A stretch of 64,000 nt of DNA from Acidobacteria bacterium RIFCSPLOWO2_12_FULL_66_21 (GTDB taxonomy: Bacteria > Acidobacteriota > Vicinamibacteria > Vicinamibacterales > 2-12-FULL-66-21), in NCBI GenBank assembly GCA_001767455.1, contig MELC01000080.1, positions 20,860 to 84,859 on the forward strand. Direction: 5' to 3'. Shown piece by piece: positions 38,321-46,316 of the stretch; the first letter of the stretch is position 1, and each line of letters opens with the position of its first letter. The notes below the pieces were generated by a model. It searched no databases. It worked only from the letters and a program-made list of their open reading frames with translations, and was not told the origin of the DNA. Position numbers and translations under genes: made by a program.

Positions 38321-39356
38321 TCATCGTTGCTGCTCTTTCAGAATACTCGCGTCGGCTGCGCCGAACCACAACTTCGCCTCGTGTCGGTTGTGGGCGGCGC
38401 CGGAGCTGGAGGTTATCGACCGTCGCCTCGCCACCATCAGCAAACGGGATCAGATGGTGCACCTCCAGAAAACCACGTTCCGTGCATCGGCCGTGGGTGC
38501 CGACAAACGCACAGCGGCCCTCGTCGCGTTTCCAGACGACGCGTTTGACTTCGGCGGGAATGTGCCGCGAACCGGACGTGACTGGGAGACGTTGGTGCCG
38601 CGGATGGATGGTTGCGGCGAGCCTCTTCTTCTCGAGATCTTCGACGAGTAATGCGAGCGCGCGCTCGAAGATCACCGCGAGGCTGCCATTCGGGACGCCG
38701 TGGCGCATCAGATCCTGAGCGCGCCGGAGATTATCGTGCCCCTCACGCGATAACGTGAACTGCACTTTGAACAGCTCTGGCGCCAGGGGCTGCACGATCG
38801 CCCGTCGCTCGGTCGCTGAATCAGCCGAGGCAGGGGCTGGTGCGGGCGATCGCGTCGCAGACGCTTCCGACGTCACGTCCGGCGCGATTGAAATCACGGG
38901 CCGCTCTACGGGCGCAGGCATCTTCCGCAGCGTTTCCGGCGCGGGCGCCTGCGGGCGCACTCGCGCGACCAGTTGCTCGACCTCGCGTTTGCTCCTGTGA
39001 CATGCGGACTCGAGCAGTTCCGCGGAATTGTCTTCCGTCAGCACCGGCGCGAGCAGGCTGACCGACGTCAGCGTCAAGGAGCCATCGATCAGGCGCTCGA
39101 GGATACGGGGATGGTGCCGCGCGGTTCGAGCCGCCGTGATGCGCGCGGAAGCGGCGCTTTCCGATAGACGCAGCACTTGCGTGCAGTAGGTAAACAGTGA
39201 CGAGCAGCCCGCGCCAAGGTACAGCCGACGCGCGTCCAGTTCCGCCAGGGACACGATCGGTTCGGCCGTCGCGGATCGCTCGCTGGCCGCAAGAACACCG
39301 ACGCGTGCGACCAGATCAGCATCGGACAGGTACCTGAAGTCTCTTGTTATCGCCAT
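38321..39356 (-). pseudogene. HNH endonuclease gene frameshifted inside the HNH domain
   Basis: From ATG 39356 the frame encodes a DUF222-like N-terminal region (LDARRLYLGAGCSSLFTYC) and an HNH domain start (CAFVGTHGRCTERGFLEVHH). Just after VDNLQL, near 38395, the reading frame shifts: the expected ending HNRHEAKLWFGAADASILKE is encoded in another frame and stops at 38321. One base gained or two lost explains it. In the undisrupted frame the protein runs on with unrelated residues to 38271. Such HNH proteins are abundant in Acidobacteriota and Actinobacteria, often in multiple copies. Confidence 0.75.
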
Positions 39357-39371
39357 GCCCCTTTGTAACAT

Positions 39372-39749
39372 CGTCGTTTTCGCGGCACGACGGTGGACGA
39401 CGGCGCGTGGTCGATCGCGAGGGGATGATTTGTGTCGGAGATGGTCGAAAAGTCGTTCAGGCGGCGCTGCAGGCGTGGCTGTCGGCACGTGTGGATTGGA
39501 CGTCAGTCGCTGATTGTTGTCGCTGTGAGAACCTGTCAAGTACTTTCTTGTACTTTCTTGCGCGCGCAAAAAGATTCTTGTGAACTCCGTCCGGACGGAG
39601 CTCGATGACCAACAGCGCCACGATGTCGACACGTCCGAATTCCGTCTGCCCTGGCGTCGCGCCACCTTGTGGCGAGCTGCTGGAAGCGCGACAATGAGGT
39701 CGGCGGCTGTTCGACGAGGCAAACTTCTGTGAGTGCACGCAACGCGTTG
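39372..39749. other. Stretch without recognised genes
   Basis: About 380 bp between the HNH remnant and the endonuclease/phosphatase gene. Reading frames here are short and lack motifs; it contains a small direct repeat TACTTTCTTG (twice, 39540-39559). Probably decayed DNA. Confidence 0.5.
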
Positions 39750-40592
39750 TCACGGCCACTCGAAGTCAGCCCAGACGGGTAGATGATCGGACGCGTGGTC
39801 ACCGAGAGAGTTGATGGCCTTCCACCCAAGTAGCTCGGCAAGGGAACGGCTCGGGGCCGTTCGGCTTGCGTCGAGTGATTTTATCGCTTCAAGCGTACTG
39901 GAGGACCGGAGAGCCGGCTGAAGATCCCGCGACGCGAACACGTAGTCGATCCGCGCGCTGGGATCCCACGCGGGCACCGTGAATCCCTCCTTTTCCGCGT
40001 TGCACGCCCGATAGCAATCGACGTACCCGGCGTCGGTGAGCCGCTTCAACGCCCAGCGCGGGGTCCGTCCGCCCTGGAGCAGCGACTGAGCCCGGACCCA
40101 CACAGGTGCACCCTCCCGGCGCTGCAGGTCCCGACCAATCAGCGCATTGAAGTCGCCCGCGACGATGTGCGCGGCAACAGTGGGAGCTGACAGCCGTTTC
40201 AGCAGAAAGCGGACTTCCCAACGCCGCCACAACTCAAACGGCCAGAGCGGTTGTGGCACGAGGTGAACACCGTGAACGGTGAGTGGCGAGCCGCCAAAAG
40301 GTTCCAGCGTCGCCTCAACCCACTTCCGAGTTGCCCACGGCGGCCCGTGTAGAGCCGATTGCACAATCGGCCAGCGGCTCACGATCACCGGATACTCACG
40401 CGCATGCCGCCCTTCCCGGCCGGCGCGGTAGGGGCCAACCGCCTCCGCAATGCACTCGAACGAATCGGCGTCGGTCACCTCGGTGAAGATGCCGATGTCG
40501 GGACGAACGGCATTCACGACGTCACGGATCAATTGTTCCCGTCCAACACCTCCGTAGAGGATGTTGTAGGTCATGACGCGGAGTGTTGGCAT
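39750..40592 (-). CDS. Endonuclease/exonuclease/phosphatase family protein
   Basis: A 280-residue protein with the EEP motif order: RVMTYNILYGG at the start, IGIFTEVTDAD, HIVAGDFNALIG (catalytic Asp-Asn) near residue 145, RIDYVFASRDL near 215 and GDHASDHLPV at the end. No signal peptide is seen, so it should act in the cytoplasm on DNA, phospholipid headgroups or sugar phosphates. Single gene between two decayed neighbours. Confidence 0.87.
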   Translation of the reverse strand: MPTLRVMTYNILYGGVGREQLIRDVVNAVRPDIGIFTEVTDADSFECIAEAVGPYRAGREGRHAREYPVIVSRWPIVQSALHGPPWATRKWVEATLEPFGGSPLTVHGVHLVPQPLWPFELWRRWEVRFLLKRLSAPTVAAHIVAGDFNALIGRDLQRREGAPVWVRAQSLLQGGRTPRWALKRLTDAGYVDCYRACNAEKEGFTVPAWDPSARIDYVFASRDLQPALRSSSTLEAIKSLDASRTAPSRSLAELLGWKAINSLGDHASDHLPVWADFEWP

Positions 40593-40605
40593 TGGGATCG
40601 GCCGT

Positions 40606-40816
40606 CTTACGTCCCCAGTCGGGGCTCGTGTGCTTGCGTCCGCGGAGGAGGCCCATGCGCGTCACGGCCGCCGTCGCCGCGCAGATGGCCGCGATCGGCA
40701 CCTCTTGCGCATCGAGACGGCGCAGCAGCGCCTCGATCCCGTGCTCGGCCGGCGCCGCCTCCCATCGATCGCCACCAGGAACAATCAGTACGCGACGTCC
40801 GCGGGATCGACCGTAG
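40606..40816 (-). pseudogene. Fragment of a DJ-1/PfpI (glutamine amidotransferase-like) gene
   Basis: The minus strand encodes GRRVLIVPGGDRWEAAP followed by VPIAAICAATAAVTRMGLL and GRKHTSPD, the central part of a DJ-1/PfpI protein including the nucleophile-elbow cysteine (AAICAAT). N-terminal strands and the C-terminal part are missing and there is no start codon in place, so this is a remnant between two intact genes. Confidence 0.65.
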
Positions 40817-40825
40817 GGTGAAGAC

Positions 40826-41287
40826 TCACGCGCGCGTCGCGAGATGGGCGCAAATCCATTCCTGCCAGCGATTCATCTTCTCCGCATAGGCGTCAACGGT
40901 CATGGCCGCGATCTCGCCGTTCCCCTCACGCGTCAGCCCGACAAAGGCGTACGCGGTGGTCACCTTCGTGCTGGCGTCGCCGGACGCGATGCACCTCACG
41001 CGCACGCGCGCGACGTATCGATCCGGTTCGACCCGGTGATACTCGACCTGGTGGGCGTCGCGATCGAGGCGGGTGACAATCCAGATCGCATCTCCCGTCT
41101 CCTCGCGCGTGCGGAACACTTGCCCCGGCTGCCAGAGGACACCTGGCGGATGGAGCAGCTCAGGATCCCACCCGGGAACCCACGCACGCTCGCCGAGCGG
41201 CGAGAATAGTTCGAAGACGGCCTCGATAGGCGCGGGAATCGAAAGCGTCCCCGTAAGCTCACGCGCCTCTGCGATGAATGCCTTCAC
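40826..41287 (-). CDS. SRPBCC (START-like) domain protein
   Basis: A 153-residue protein with the polyketide-cyclase/START-like pattern: LTGTLSIPAPIEAVFELFSP, GWDPELLHPPG, and a final helix (DAYAEKMNRWQEWICAHL). Such proteins bind hydrophobic ligands in a helix-grip pocket; function unknown. Single gene. Confidence 0.75.
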   Translation of the reverse strand: MKAFIAEARELTGTLSIPAPIEAVFELFSPLGERAWVPGWDPELLHPPGVLWQPGQVFRTREETGDAIWIVTRLDRDAHQVEYHRVEPDRYVARVRVRCIASGDASTKVTTAYAFVGLTREGNGEIAAMTVDAYAEKMNRWQEWICAHLATRA

Positions 41288-41379
41288 GCTCTCTTCCGGT
41301 TCTCAGCGAGTATTCGCGACGAGGTCACGATCGCGGTCATCCTAGCACCTCCGACGCCAGAGCCACGAACGACGCGAGA

Positions 41380-41640
41380 TCAGCCGCAGTGCTGCGGCTG
41401 CTTTCTGACAAAGCCCGCGCCGACCCACAGGTCTGCCTCGTATCGATCGTGCGCACAGCGAAGCTGGAGATTGCTGACGGTCATCTCACCGCGATCGGCG
41501 AACGGAATCAGGTGATGGGTCCGCAGGAGCCCACGTTCCGCGCATCGGCCCTCGGTGCCCACGAATGCACAGCGACCCTGGTCGCGTTTCCACACCTCCC
41601 GTTTGACTGCCGCGGGGATGTGACGTGAACCGGGTGTCGC
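41380..41640 (-). pseudogene. C-terminal fragment of a second HNH endonuclease
   Basis: The frame encodes GSRHIPAAVKREVWKRDQGR, CAFVGTEGRC, HHLIPFADRGEMTVSNLQL and YEADLWVG, nearly the same as the HNH end of the remnant at 38321-39356. No N-terminal part is found upstream on this strand. It shows what the frameshifted copy should look like after NLQL. Confidence 0.75.
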
Positions 41641-41775
41641 TTGCCCGCCTTGACGCCTCGGTGGCGCGCATCGTCGGGCGACCGAGGTGAGCCCGCGCTG
41701 AAATGTGTCGAGAAGATTCCGACGTCCTGGGCGATCTACGCGAGCGACTGCGTCCGCCGCCCGGTACTGAAGGCG

Positions 41776-42090
41776 CTACCTGAAGTCTTCAACCAGGACG
41801 GTCCAGGAGAACGTCCCGCCGTCGGCAAGTGTCTTTTGCTGTCGACCGAGCGGCATCCGCGCGAGGAGCTCGCCCGTATCGCTGTCGATGACTTCGACAT
41901 AGGACGCGGTTTCGTCAGTGATCAATGGCTGCGTGACAGAGCTGACATATACGGAGACGACCAGCTCGTGTGATCCGGGCGCGACGACGGTATTGGCTAA
42001 GTCCTCAGCTACGCGGCGTGGTGGGCGATCGATTGCACGACGCGGCTGCGACGGCTAGGATGAGCCACGCGATAGTTGCAGGCCCTTCAT
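41776..42090 (-). pseudogene. Frameshifted lipoprotein gene
   Basis: Three segments in different frames line up as one exported protein: an ATG at 42090 (MKGLQL), a lipoprotein leader IAWLILAVAAASCNR with lipobox AASC in a second frame, and the mature part NTVVAPGSHELVVSVYV to WTVLVEDFR in a third, ending at TAG 41776. Two indels therefore break the gene. A run of eight C on the minus strand lies just upstream of the ATG. Function unknown. Confidence 0.6.
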
Positions 42091-42152
42091 ACGGACCACG
42101 CTACACCCGGGGGGGGTGATCGCAAGCATCAGCGCGCCTGGGAAGGCACGGC

Positions 42153-42187
42153 GCGAGCCGCGAGCCGCGAGTTGCGAGCTGCGAGGT
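42153..42187 (+). repeat. Five 7-bp repeats, GCGAGCC/GCGAGTT type
   Basis: GCGAGCC, GCGAGCC, GCGAGTT, GCGAGCT, GCGAGGT in tandem. The reverse complement of this unit (GCTCGCA) forms the array at 46274-46300, so the two arrays bracket most of the redox operon in opposite orientation. Confidence 0.88.
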
Positions 42188-42285
42188 GCGTTGACATTAT
42201 CTACGCCACGTTGAGGTCCTCATCACTCCCCTGAATCGCGAAATCGCTCAGCAAAACCACGCGAATCGCAAAGCGCAACGATCAG

Positions 42286-42306
42286 GCTGTTGAAGTTCTC
42301 AACAGC
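42286..42306. promoter_or_regulatory. Operator-like palindrome upstream of the redox operon
   Basis: GCTGTTGA (42286-42293) and TCAACAGC (42299-42306) form a perfect 8-bp inverted repeat around AGTTC, about 225 nt before the first redox gene. It could bind a dimeric regulator. The rest of 42188-42432 shows no gene; a TTGACA at 42191 has no matching -10. Confidence 0.35.
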
Positions 42307-42432
42307 GGCGCTCTTCACCGCGTGTGACGCGTGATCGGTCTGATCGCGCTAACTCCTCTCTCGACAACAGGTTCTCGTCACTGGTGTCGCGCGCGTGCGC
42401 ATGGCGCGGCCGTTGCCGTACACGGAAGCGAG

Positions 42433-42511
42433 TGATGCCGCCCGCCTTCGCGCAGGGAGCAAGAGCGCTACGGCGGGCAAGCCGCCCTCGCGAAGGACGA
42501 CTCAGGCATCA
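42433..42511. repeat. 79-bp imperfect inverted repeat just upstream of the redox operon
   Basis: Outer arms TGATGCC/GGCATCA and inner arms CCTTCGCG (42445-42452) / CGCGAAGG (42489-42496). The inner arms resemble the ends of the element inserted at 19359-19410, suggesting a common small mobile repeat. It ends 18 nt before the first operon start codon. Confidence 0.7.
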
Positions 42512-42529
42512 CGGAAATGGATCGAGAAC

Positions 42530-42757
42530 ATGGCATGCCCGTACCTCAAAGAAGTCGTGATGCTCTTCTGCGACGCCTATCCCGTCAAAAAGATGCTGCC
42601 GCTGGATCGGATCGTCTCCGCGAATCCGTGCCTCGGTGAGTTTCACGGCTGCCCGCTGTTCCAGGACATCCTGACTCGAGTCGCCGCCGCGGGCGCCGCC
42701 GCAGCCGTGCCTTCCGCACACGCCGCCGCGCTCGTCCACAAGGAGGGATCGCGATGA
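42530..42757 (+). CDS. Small four-cysteine protein, first gene of the redox operon
   Basis: A 75-residue protein beginning MACPYLKEVVMLFCDAYPVK with cysteines at 3, 14, 34 and 41 (NPCLGEFHGCPLF), a spacing that could hold a metal or iron-sulfur centre, followed by an Ala-rich tail. No signal peptide or membrane helix. The ATG at 42530 is chosen because the cysteine region starts there; the longer frame from 42395 runs through an inverted repeat. Its stop overlaps the next small gene by ATGA. I know no named function; context suggests an accessory or subunit of the HybA/HybB-like complex. Confidence 0.7.
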   Translation: MACPYLKEVVMLFCDAYPVKKMLPLDRIVSANPCLGEFHGCPLFQDILTRVAAAGAAAAVPSAHAAALVHKEGSR

Positions 42758-42843
42758 TCCTCTTGCTTCCACTCTCGCTCGCTGGTGTCGTCGTGATGGC
42801 CATCAGCCTGGCGCTCGCACACCGCCATAGCCCAGCTCGGTGA
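42754..42843 (+). CDS. 29-residue membrane peptide in the redox operon
   Basis: ATG 42754 overlaps the previous stop (ATGA) and has a strong AAGGAGG 7 nt upstream. The peptide, MILLLPLSLAGVVVMAISLA followed by LAHRHSPAR, is one membrane helix with a basic end. Size and position recall the tiny subunits of respiratory complexes (CydX-like), so a stabilising role for the NrfD-like protein is plausible but unproven. Confidence 0.65.
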   Translation: MILLLPLSLAGVVVMAISLALAHRHSPAR

Positions 42844-42853
42844 GGACACCGTC

Positions 42854-43762
42854 ATGAAGCTCACTCGCCGCACGTTCTTCAAAGTGAACGCCATAGGGGC
42901 CGTCACGCTGGCCGCCGGGGCATCAGCGACATCGGCCGCGACGGCTGCGGCCAGCACCGACACCGTCGGCGTGCTCGTCGATACCACCCGGTGCGTCGGC
43001 TGCCGCGCCTGCGAGGCGGCCTGCGCGGAAGCCAACGGGTTGCCGGAGCCGGACCAGTCCGGCGACGTGCCGGGCGCGGCGCCGCGCCAGACCTCCGAGA
43101 AGCAGTGGACCGCAGTCCGTCGTTACGACACGCGCCACGGCGAGGTCTTCGTCAAGACGCAGTGCATGCACTGCGTCCAGCCGGCATGCGTTGCCGGCTG
43201 TCTGACCAGAGCGCTCGAAAGGCAAGACAACGGCGCGGTGACCTGGAACGGTGACAGGTGCATGGGCTGCCGCTTCTGCATGATCGCCTGTCCGTTCGAC
43301 GTGCCGAAGTTCGAGTACCAGAGCTGGAATCCGAGAATCCAGAAATGCCGGCTCTGCGTGGATCGACTGCGAGAGGGGGAGTCACCGGCCTGCGTAGAGG
43401 TCTGCCCGGCCGAGGCGCTGACATTCGGCAAGCGCAGCGCGCTCCTCGAGCTCGCCCGGCAGCGGATCTACCAGAATCCCGGCGCCTACGTGCCGCACGT
43501 TTACGGCGAGGACGAAGTCGGCGGGACCGGCTGGCTGTACATCTCGCGCGTGCCCTTTGAGGAGCTGGGATTCCGCATGGACCTCGGTACGACAGCCGTC
43601 CCGGAAACGACGCGCGACTTTCTGACCGCGGTGCCCCTCGTGCTTGTCGCGGGGCCGGCGATGCTGCTGGCGTTGCGTCGCGCCAGCGCCGAGAAGGAGC
43701 GAGCGGAGCTCCCGGTGGCGGGAGGAGCGCGAAGGCGCTTTCCGGTTGGAGAGGAGATCTGA
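42854..43762 (+). CDS. HybA/DmsB-like ferredoxin subunit with Tat signal
   Basis: A 302-residue protein with a Tat motif (TRRTFFK, residues 4-10), then four cysteine clusters for [4Fe-4S] centres: CVGCRACEAAC near 47, CMHCVQPACVAGC near 105, CMGCRFCMIAC near 136, and CRLC with CVEVC near 165-185. A membrane helix near 257-275 anchors the C-terminus. It should pass electrons on the outer face of the membrane between a partner and the NrfD-like quinone site encoded 1 nt downstream. No catalytic hydrogenase or molybdopterin subunit is in the operon. Confidence 0.88.
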   Translation: MKLTRRTFFKVNAIGAVTLAAGASATSAATAAASTDTVGVLVDTTRCVGCRACEAACAEANGLPEPDQSGDVPGAAPRQTSEKQWTAVRRYDTRHGEVFVKTQCMHCVQPACVAGCLTRALERQDNGAVTWNGDRCMGCRFCMIACPFDVPKFEYQSWNPRIQKCRLCVDRLREGESPACVEVCPAEALTFGKRSALLELARQRIYQNPGAYVPHVYGEDEVGGTGWLYISRVPFEELGFRMDLGTTAVPETTRDFLTAVPLVLVAGPAMLLALRRASAEKERAELPVAGGARRRFPVGEEI

Positions 43763-43763
43763 C

Positions 43764-45026
43764 ATGGATGCCAGACCATCCGCGCAGACGCCGCCGGTGA
43801 CACAGAGCAAGTGGGCGTTTCTCCGCGGTGAACTTCGGCCAAAGGGCAAGGTGCTCACCGCGTTCAATGTACTCACGATCCCGATTCTGGTGGCGGCAGC
43901 CGTCATCCTCTACTTCCGTTTCACGCGGGGGCTGGGCGCGGTGACGAACCTGGACCAGAACTTTCCCTGGGGGCTGTGGATTGGACTCGACGTAATGACC
44001 GGCGTCGCTTTCGCTGGCGGCGCGTACGTCTTGTGCTTTCTCGTCTACGTGCTTCGGTTGGAGCAGTACCACCCGATTGTCCGCGTGACGGTCCTCAACG
44101 GATTCCTGTCCTACGTCTTCTATGCCGGCGCCCTGCTGCTCGATCTAGGACGGCCGTGGCACGTCGTGAACCCGATCATCGGCAACTCGTTCGGCCTGAC
44201 GGCCGTGCTGTTTCTGGTCGCCTGGCATTTCATGCTCTACATGTTGGCCGAGCTGGTCGAGTTCTCGCCGGCGATCGCCGAGTGGCTCGACTTGCGCCGC
44301 GTTCATCGGATGCTGAGCAGCCTGACCGTCGGCGCGGTGGTCTTGGGCATCACCCTCTCGACACTGCACCAGTCGGCGTTGGGTGCGCTGTTCCTCGTCG
44401 CCGAGAACAAGATTCACCCCCTCTGGTATTCGGAGCTCATTCCGGTCCTGTTCTTCGTCTCGAGCATCTTCGCCGGGCTGGCGATGGTGATCTTCGAAGG
44501 GAGCATCTCGCATCGCGTCTTCTACGATCGCGTCGGCCCCGCGCTGCGGGCGCGGCACGACGAGATCGTCTTCGGGCTTGCGCGGATCGCTGGCGGCGCG
44601 ATGTTCGTGTACCTGTTCCTCCAGCTCCTCGCCTTCGTCCACGGCCAGAACTGGGTGCACCTCACTGGCCGATGGGGCGCGTGGTACGTGTTCGAAATCG
44701 TCGGACTGGTCGCGGTTCCAATGATGATGCTGCTCGTCGGCCACAAGCATCGCAATATGACGCTCGTTCGCGTCGCGTCGCTCGTGACGATGCTCGGCGT
44801 CGTTGTCAATCGCCTGAATGTCTCGATCATCGCGTTCAAGTGGTACGCGCCGCGGCACTACGTCCCGAGCTGGATGGAGGTTGTCGTCACGGCGGCGGTG
44901 ATCTCGGCCGAACTGTGGGTCTTCCGCTGGATCGTCCGGCGCATGCCGGTGCTCGGGTTCGAGCCTGCCTGGGCGAAGCCCGCGGGGCGTGAAGCGGCAG
45001 ACGAGATGGTGGCGCGCACGATGTAG
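43764..45026 (+). CDS. NrfD/HybB-family polytopic membrane protein
   Basis: From ATG 43764 a 420-residue protein with about ten membrane helices and the conserved start of HybB/NrfD proteins (NFPWGLWIGLDVMTGVAFAGGAY). It should exchange electrons with the quinone pool as the membrane partner of the HybA-like ferredoxin. The open frame continues upstream inside the ferredoxin gene to 43644, but the ATG at 43764 follows GAGGAG and is only 1 nt after the ferredoxin stop. Confidence 0.9.
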   Translation: MDARPSAQTPPVTQSKWAFLRGELRPKGKVLTAFNVLTIPILVAAAVILYFRFTRGLGAVTNLDQNFPWGLWIGLDVMTGVAFAGGAYVLCFLVYVLRLEQYHPIVRVTVLNGFLSYVFYAGALLLDLGRPWHVVNPIIGNSFGLTAVLFLVAWHFMLYMLAELVEFSPAIAEWLDLRRVHRMLSSLTVGAVVLGITLSTLHQSALGALFLVAENKIHPLWYSELIPVLFFVSSIFAGLAMVIFEGSISHRVFYDRVGPALRARHDEIVFGLARIAGGAMFVYLFLQLLAFVHGQNWVHLTGRWGAWYVFEIVGLVAVPMMMLLVGHKHRNMTLVRVASLVTMLGVVVNRLNVSIIAFKWYAPRHYVPSWMEVVVTAAVISAELWVFRWIVRRMPVLGFEPAWAKPAGREAADEMVARTM

Positions 45027-45064
45027 TGTCCCGCCTCCGACATCCCTGGCGCATCGACGCCGCT

Positions 45065-45092
45065 GAGGCGAGGCGCGAGGAGCGAAGAGCGA
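45065..45092 (+). repeat. Four 7-bp repeats (GAGGCGA type) before the lipoyl-protein gene
   Basis: GAGGCGA, GGCGCGA, GGAGCGA, AGAGCGA, running into AAAAGGGGG, which is the ribosome binding site of the H-like gene at 45105. Confidence 0.7.
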
Positions 45093-45104
45093 AAAGGGGG
45101 TTCC

Positions 45105-45896
45105 GTGGACTTCCTGCCAAGCAAAGGCATCGAGTATCTGCTGGTGATCGGCTATCTGGCGCTGCTCATCCCGTTCTGGAGGCTGTTTCTGCGCGGCGAG
45201 CGGGCGCCGGCAATGGCCCGCCTCGCCGCGCGGCTCCCGCGGCTCGACATGTTCCAGATACCGGACGGCGTGATGTTCCATCTCGGCCACGCCTGGGCGC
45301 GCGCCGACGGGCCGGATCTCGTGACGATCGGCATGGACGATTTCGCACAGCAGCTCGTCGGACCCCTCGCCGGAATCGTCACGCCCGATGTGGGGAGCCG
45401 CGTGGAACAGGGTGCGCCCGTCGCCACCCTGCGCGCCGACTCCAAGAGCGTGGACCTGCTCTCCCCGATCTCGGGTCACGTGGCCGCGGTGAACGACGAT
45501 GCGAAAGGGACGCCGCGCGCGATCAACGACGACCCCTACGGGCGCGGGTGGTTGATCAAGGTGCGGACGCCGCGGTGGCCGCTCGACAGCAAGCAACTAC
45601 TGCACGGCTCGCTGGCGCGCCGCTGGATGTCATCGTCCTGGGACGAGCTGTCCACGATGCTGACGCCGGAACTCGGCACGATCATGCACGACGGCGGCAC
45701 GCCGATTCATGGCCTCGCGCGCGGCATCGACGAAGCGCACTGGGACGAGATCGCCCGGCGCTTCCTGCTCACCGATGCTCCCGACGTGATGACTGGAACG
45801 CCCGACCTGAAGGTCGGGCCTACTGGACCGGCCGACCTGAAGGTCGGGCCTGCTGGAACGCCCGACGTGACCGGGCCTGCGGGGTCGGAGGCGTAA
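45105..45896 (+). CDS. Membrane-anchored glycine-cleavage H-like (lipoyl) protein
   Basis: A 263-residue protein with an N-terminal membrane helix (residues 10-28) and a lipoyl domain of the GcvH type: HAWARADGPDLVTIGMDDFA, then DSKSVDLLSPISGHV with Lys114 at the lipoylation position, and DPYGRGWLIKV. No glycine-cleavage P or T gene is nearby. In the redox operon it may act as a swinging dithiol carrier at the membrane. The last 30 residues contain a 10-residue repeat (DLKVGP units) encoded by palindromic repeat DNA. GTG start, AAGGGGG upstream. Confidence 0.85.
   Translation: MDFLPSKGIEYLLVIGYLALLIPFWRLFLRGERAPAMARLAARLPRLDMFQIPDGVMFHLGHAWARADGPDLVTIGMDDFAQQLVGPLAGIVTPDVGSRVEQGAPVATLRADSKSVDLLSPISGHVAAVNDDAKGTPRAINDDPYGRGWLIKVRTPRWPLDSKQLLHGSLARRWMSSSWDELSTMLTPELGTIMHDGGTPIHGLARGIDEAHWDEIARRFLLTDAPDVMTGTPDLKVGPTGPADLKVGPAGTPDVTGPAGSEA
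45795..45880 (+). repeat. Three ~30-bp CCTGAAGG-core palindromic units inside a coding tail
   Basis: Units at 45795-45824, 45825-45854 and a shorter 45855-45880. The first two contain CCCGACCTGAAGGTCGGG (45801-45818) and CCGACCTGAAGGTCGG (45832-45847). They are read in frame as ten-residue repeats at the C-terminus of the lipoyl protein. Confidence 0.88.
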
Positions 45897-46262
45897 ATGG
45901 AGACCACGATGAACAGGCACAAGGCCGTGTGGTGCAGGGTTGCCGTGGCGGCGCTCGTCGGCGTCTGGGGGCTCAGCGTCACGGCCGCGTCGCTGCCGCG
46001 CCTGCCAGGTCCGCTGGCGATGCCGCAGTCGGCCGACAGCCCGGGGCCTGTCACGTTCAACCACGTGAGCCACGTCGACGAGGCGAAGCCCACGTGCACG
46101 ACATGCCATCCGCGCGAGTTCAGGATCCTGAAGGCGAACGCCGGCAAGCGGCCCATCCGCCATGCGGACATGGAGAAGGGACGCCAGTGCGGCGCCTGTC
46201 ACGACGGCAAGAAGTCGTTTGCGATGACCGACGACTGCGCGCTTTGCCACAAAACAAGTTGA
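45897..46262 (+). CDS. Periplasmic triheme c7-type cytochrome
   Basis: A 121-residue protein with a signal peptide (about residues 1-32) and three heme-binding motifs CTTCH (67-71), CGACH (98-102) and CALCH (114-118), plus extra histidines (FNHVSH) for bis-His ligation, as in small c7/PpcA-like cytochromes. It should carry electrons in the periplasm to or from the HybA/NrfD-like complex. ATG follows the previous stop directly with GGAGG 6 nt upstream; ATG 45909 is an alternative. Confidence 0.88.
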   Translation: METTMNRHKAVWCRVAVAALVGVWGLSVTAASLPRLPGPLAMPQSADSPGPVTFNHVSHVDEAKPTCTTCHPREFRILKANAGKRPIRHADMEKGRQCGACHDGKKSFAMTDDCALCHKTS

Positions 46263-46273
46263 CGCTTGCCGTT

Positions 46274-46300
46274 GCTCGCAGCTCGCAGTTCGCAGTCCGG
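46274..46300 (+). repeat. 7-bp repeats GCTCGCA, inverted relative to those at 42153
   Basis: GCTCGCA, GCTCGCA, GTTCGCA, GTCCGGA starting 11 nt after the cytochrome stop. Reverse complement of the 42153-42187 unit. Confidence 0.8.
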
Positions 46301-46316
46301 ATAACGGAGAACGATC

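Noticed and set aside
37880-38548. 222-codon plus-strand frame through the small membrane protein and HNH region
   Set aside because: It is antisense to a small membrane-protein frame and to the HNH remnant, both of which show recognisable protein features.
42191-42220. TTGACA as the promoter of the redox operon
   Set aside because: No acceptable -10 box at 16-19 nt, and it is more than 330 nt from the first gene.
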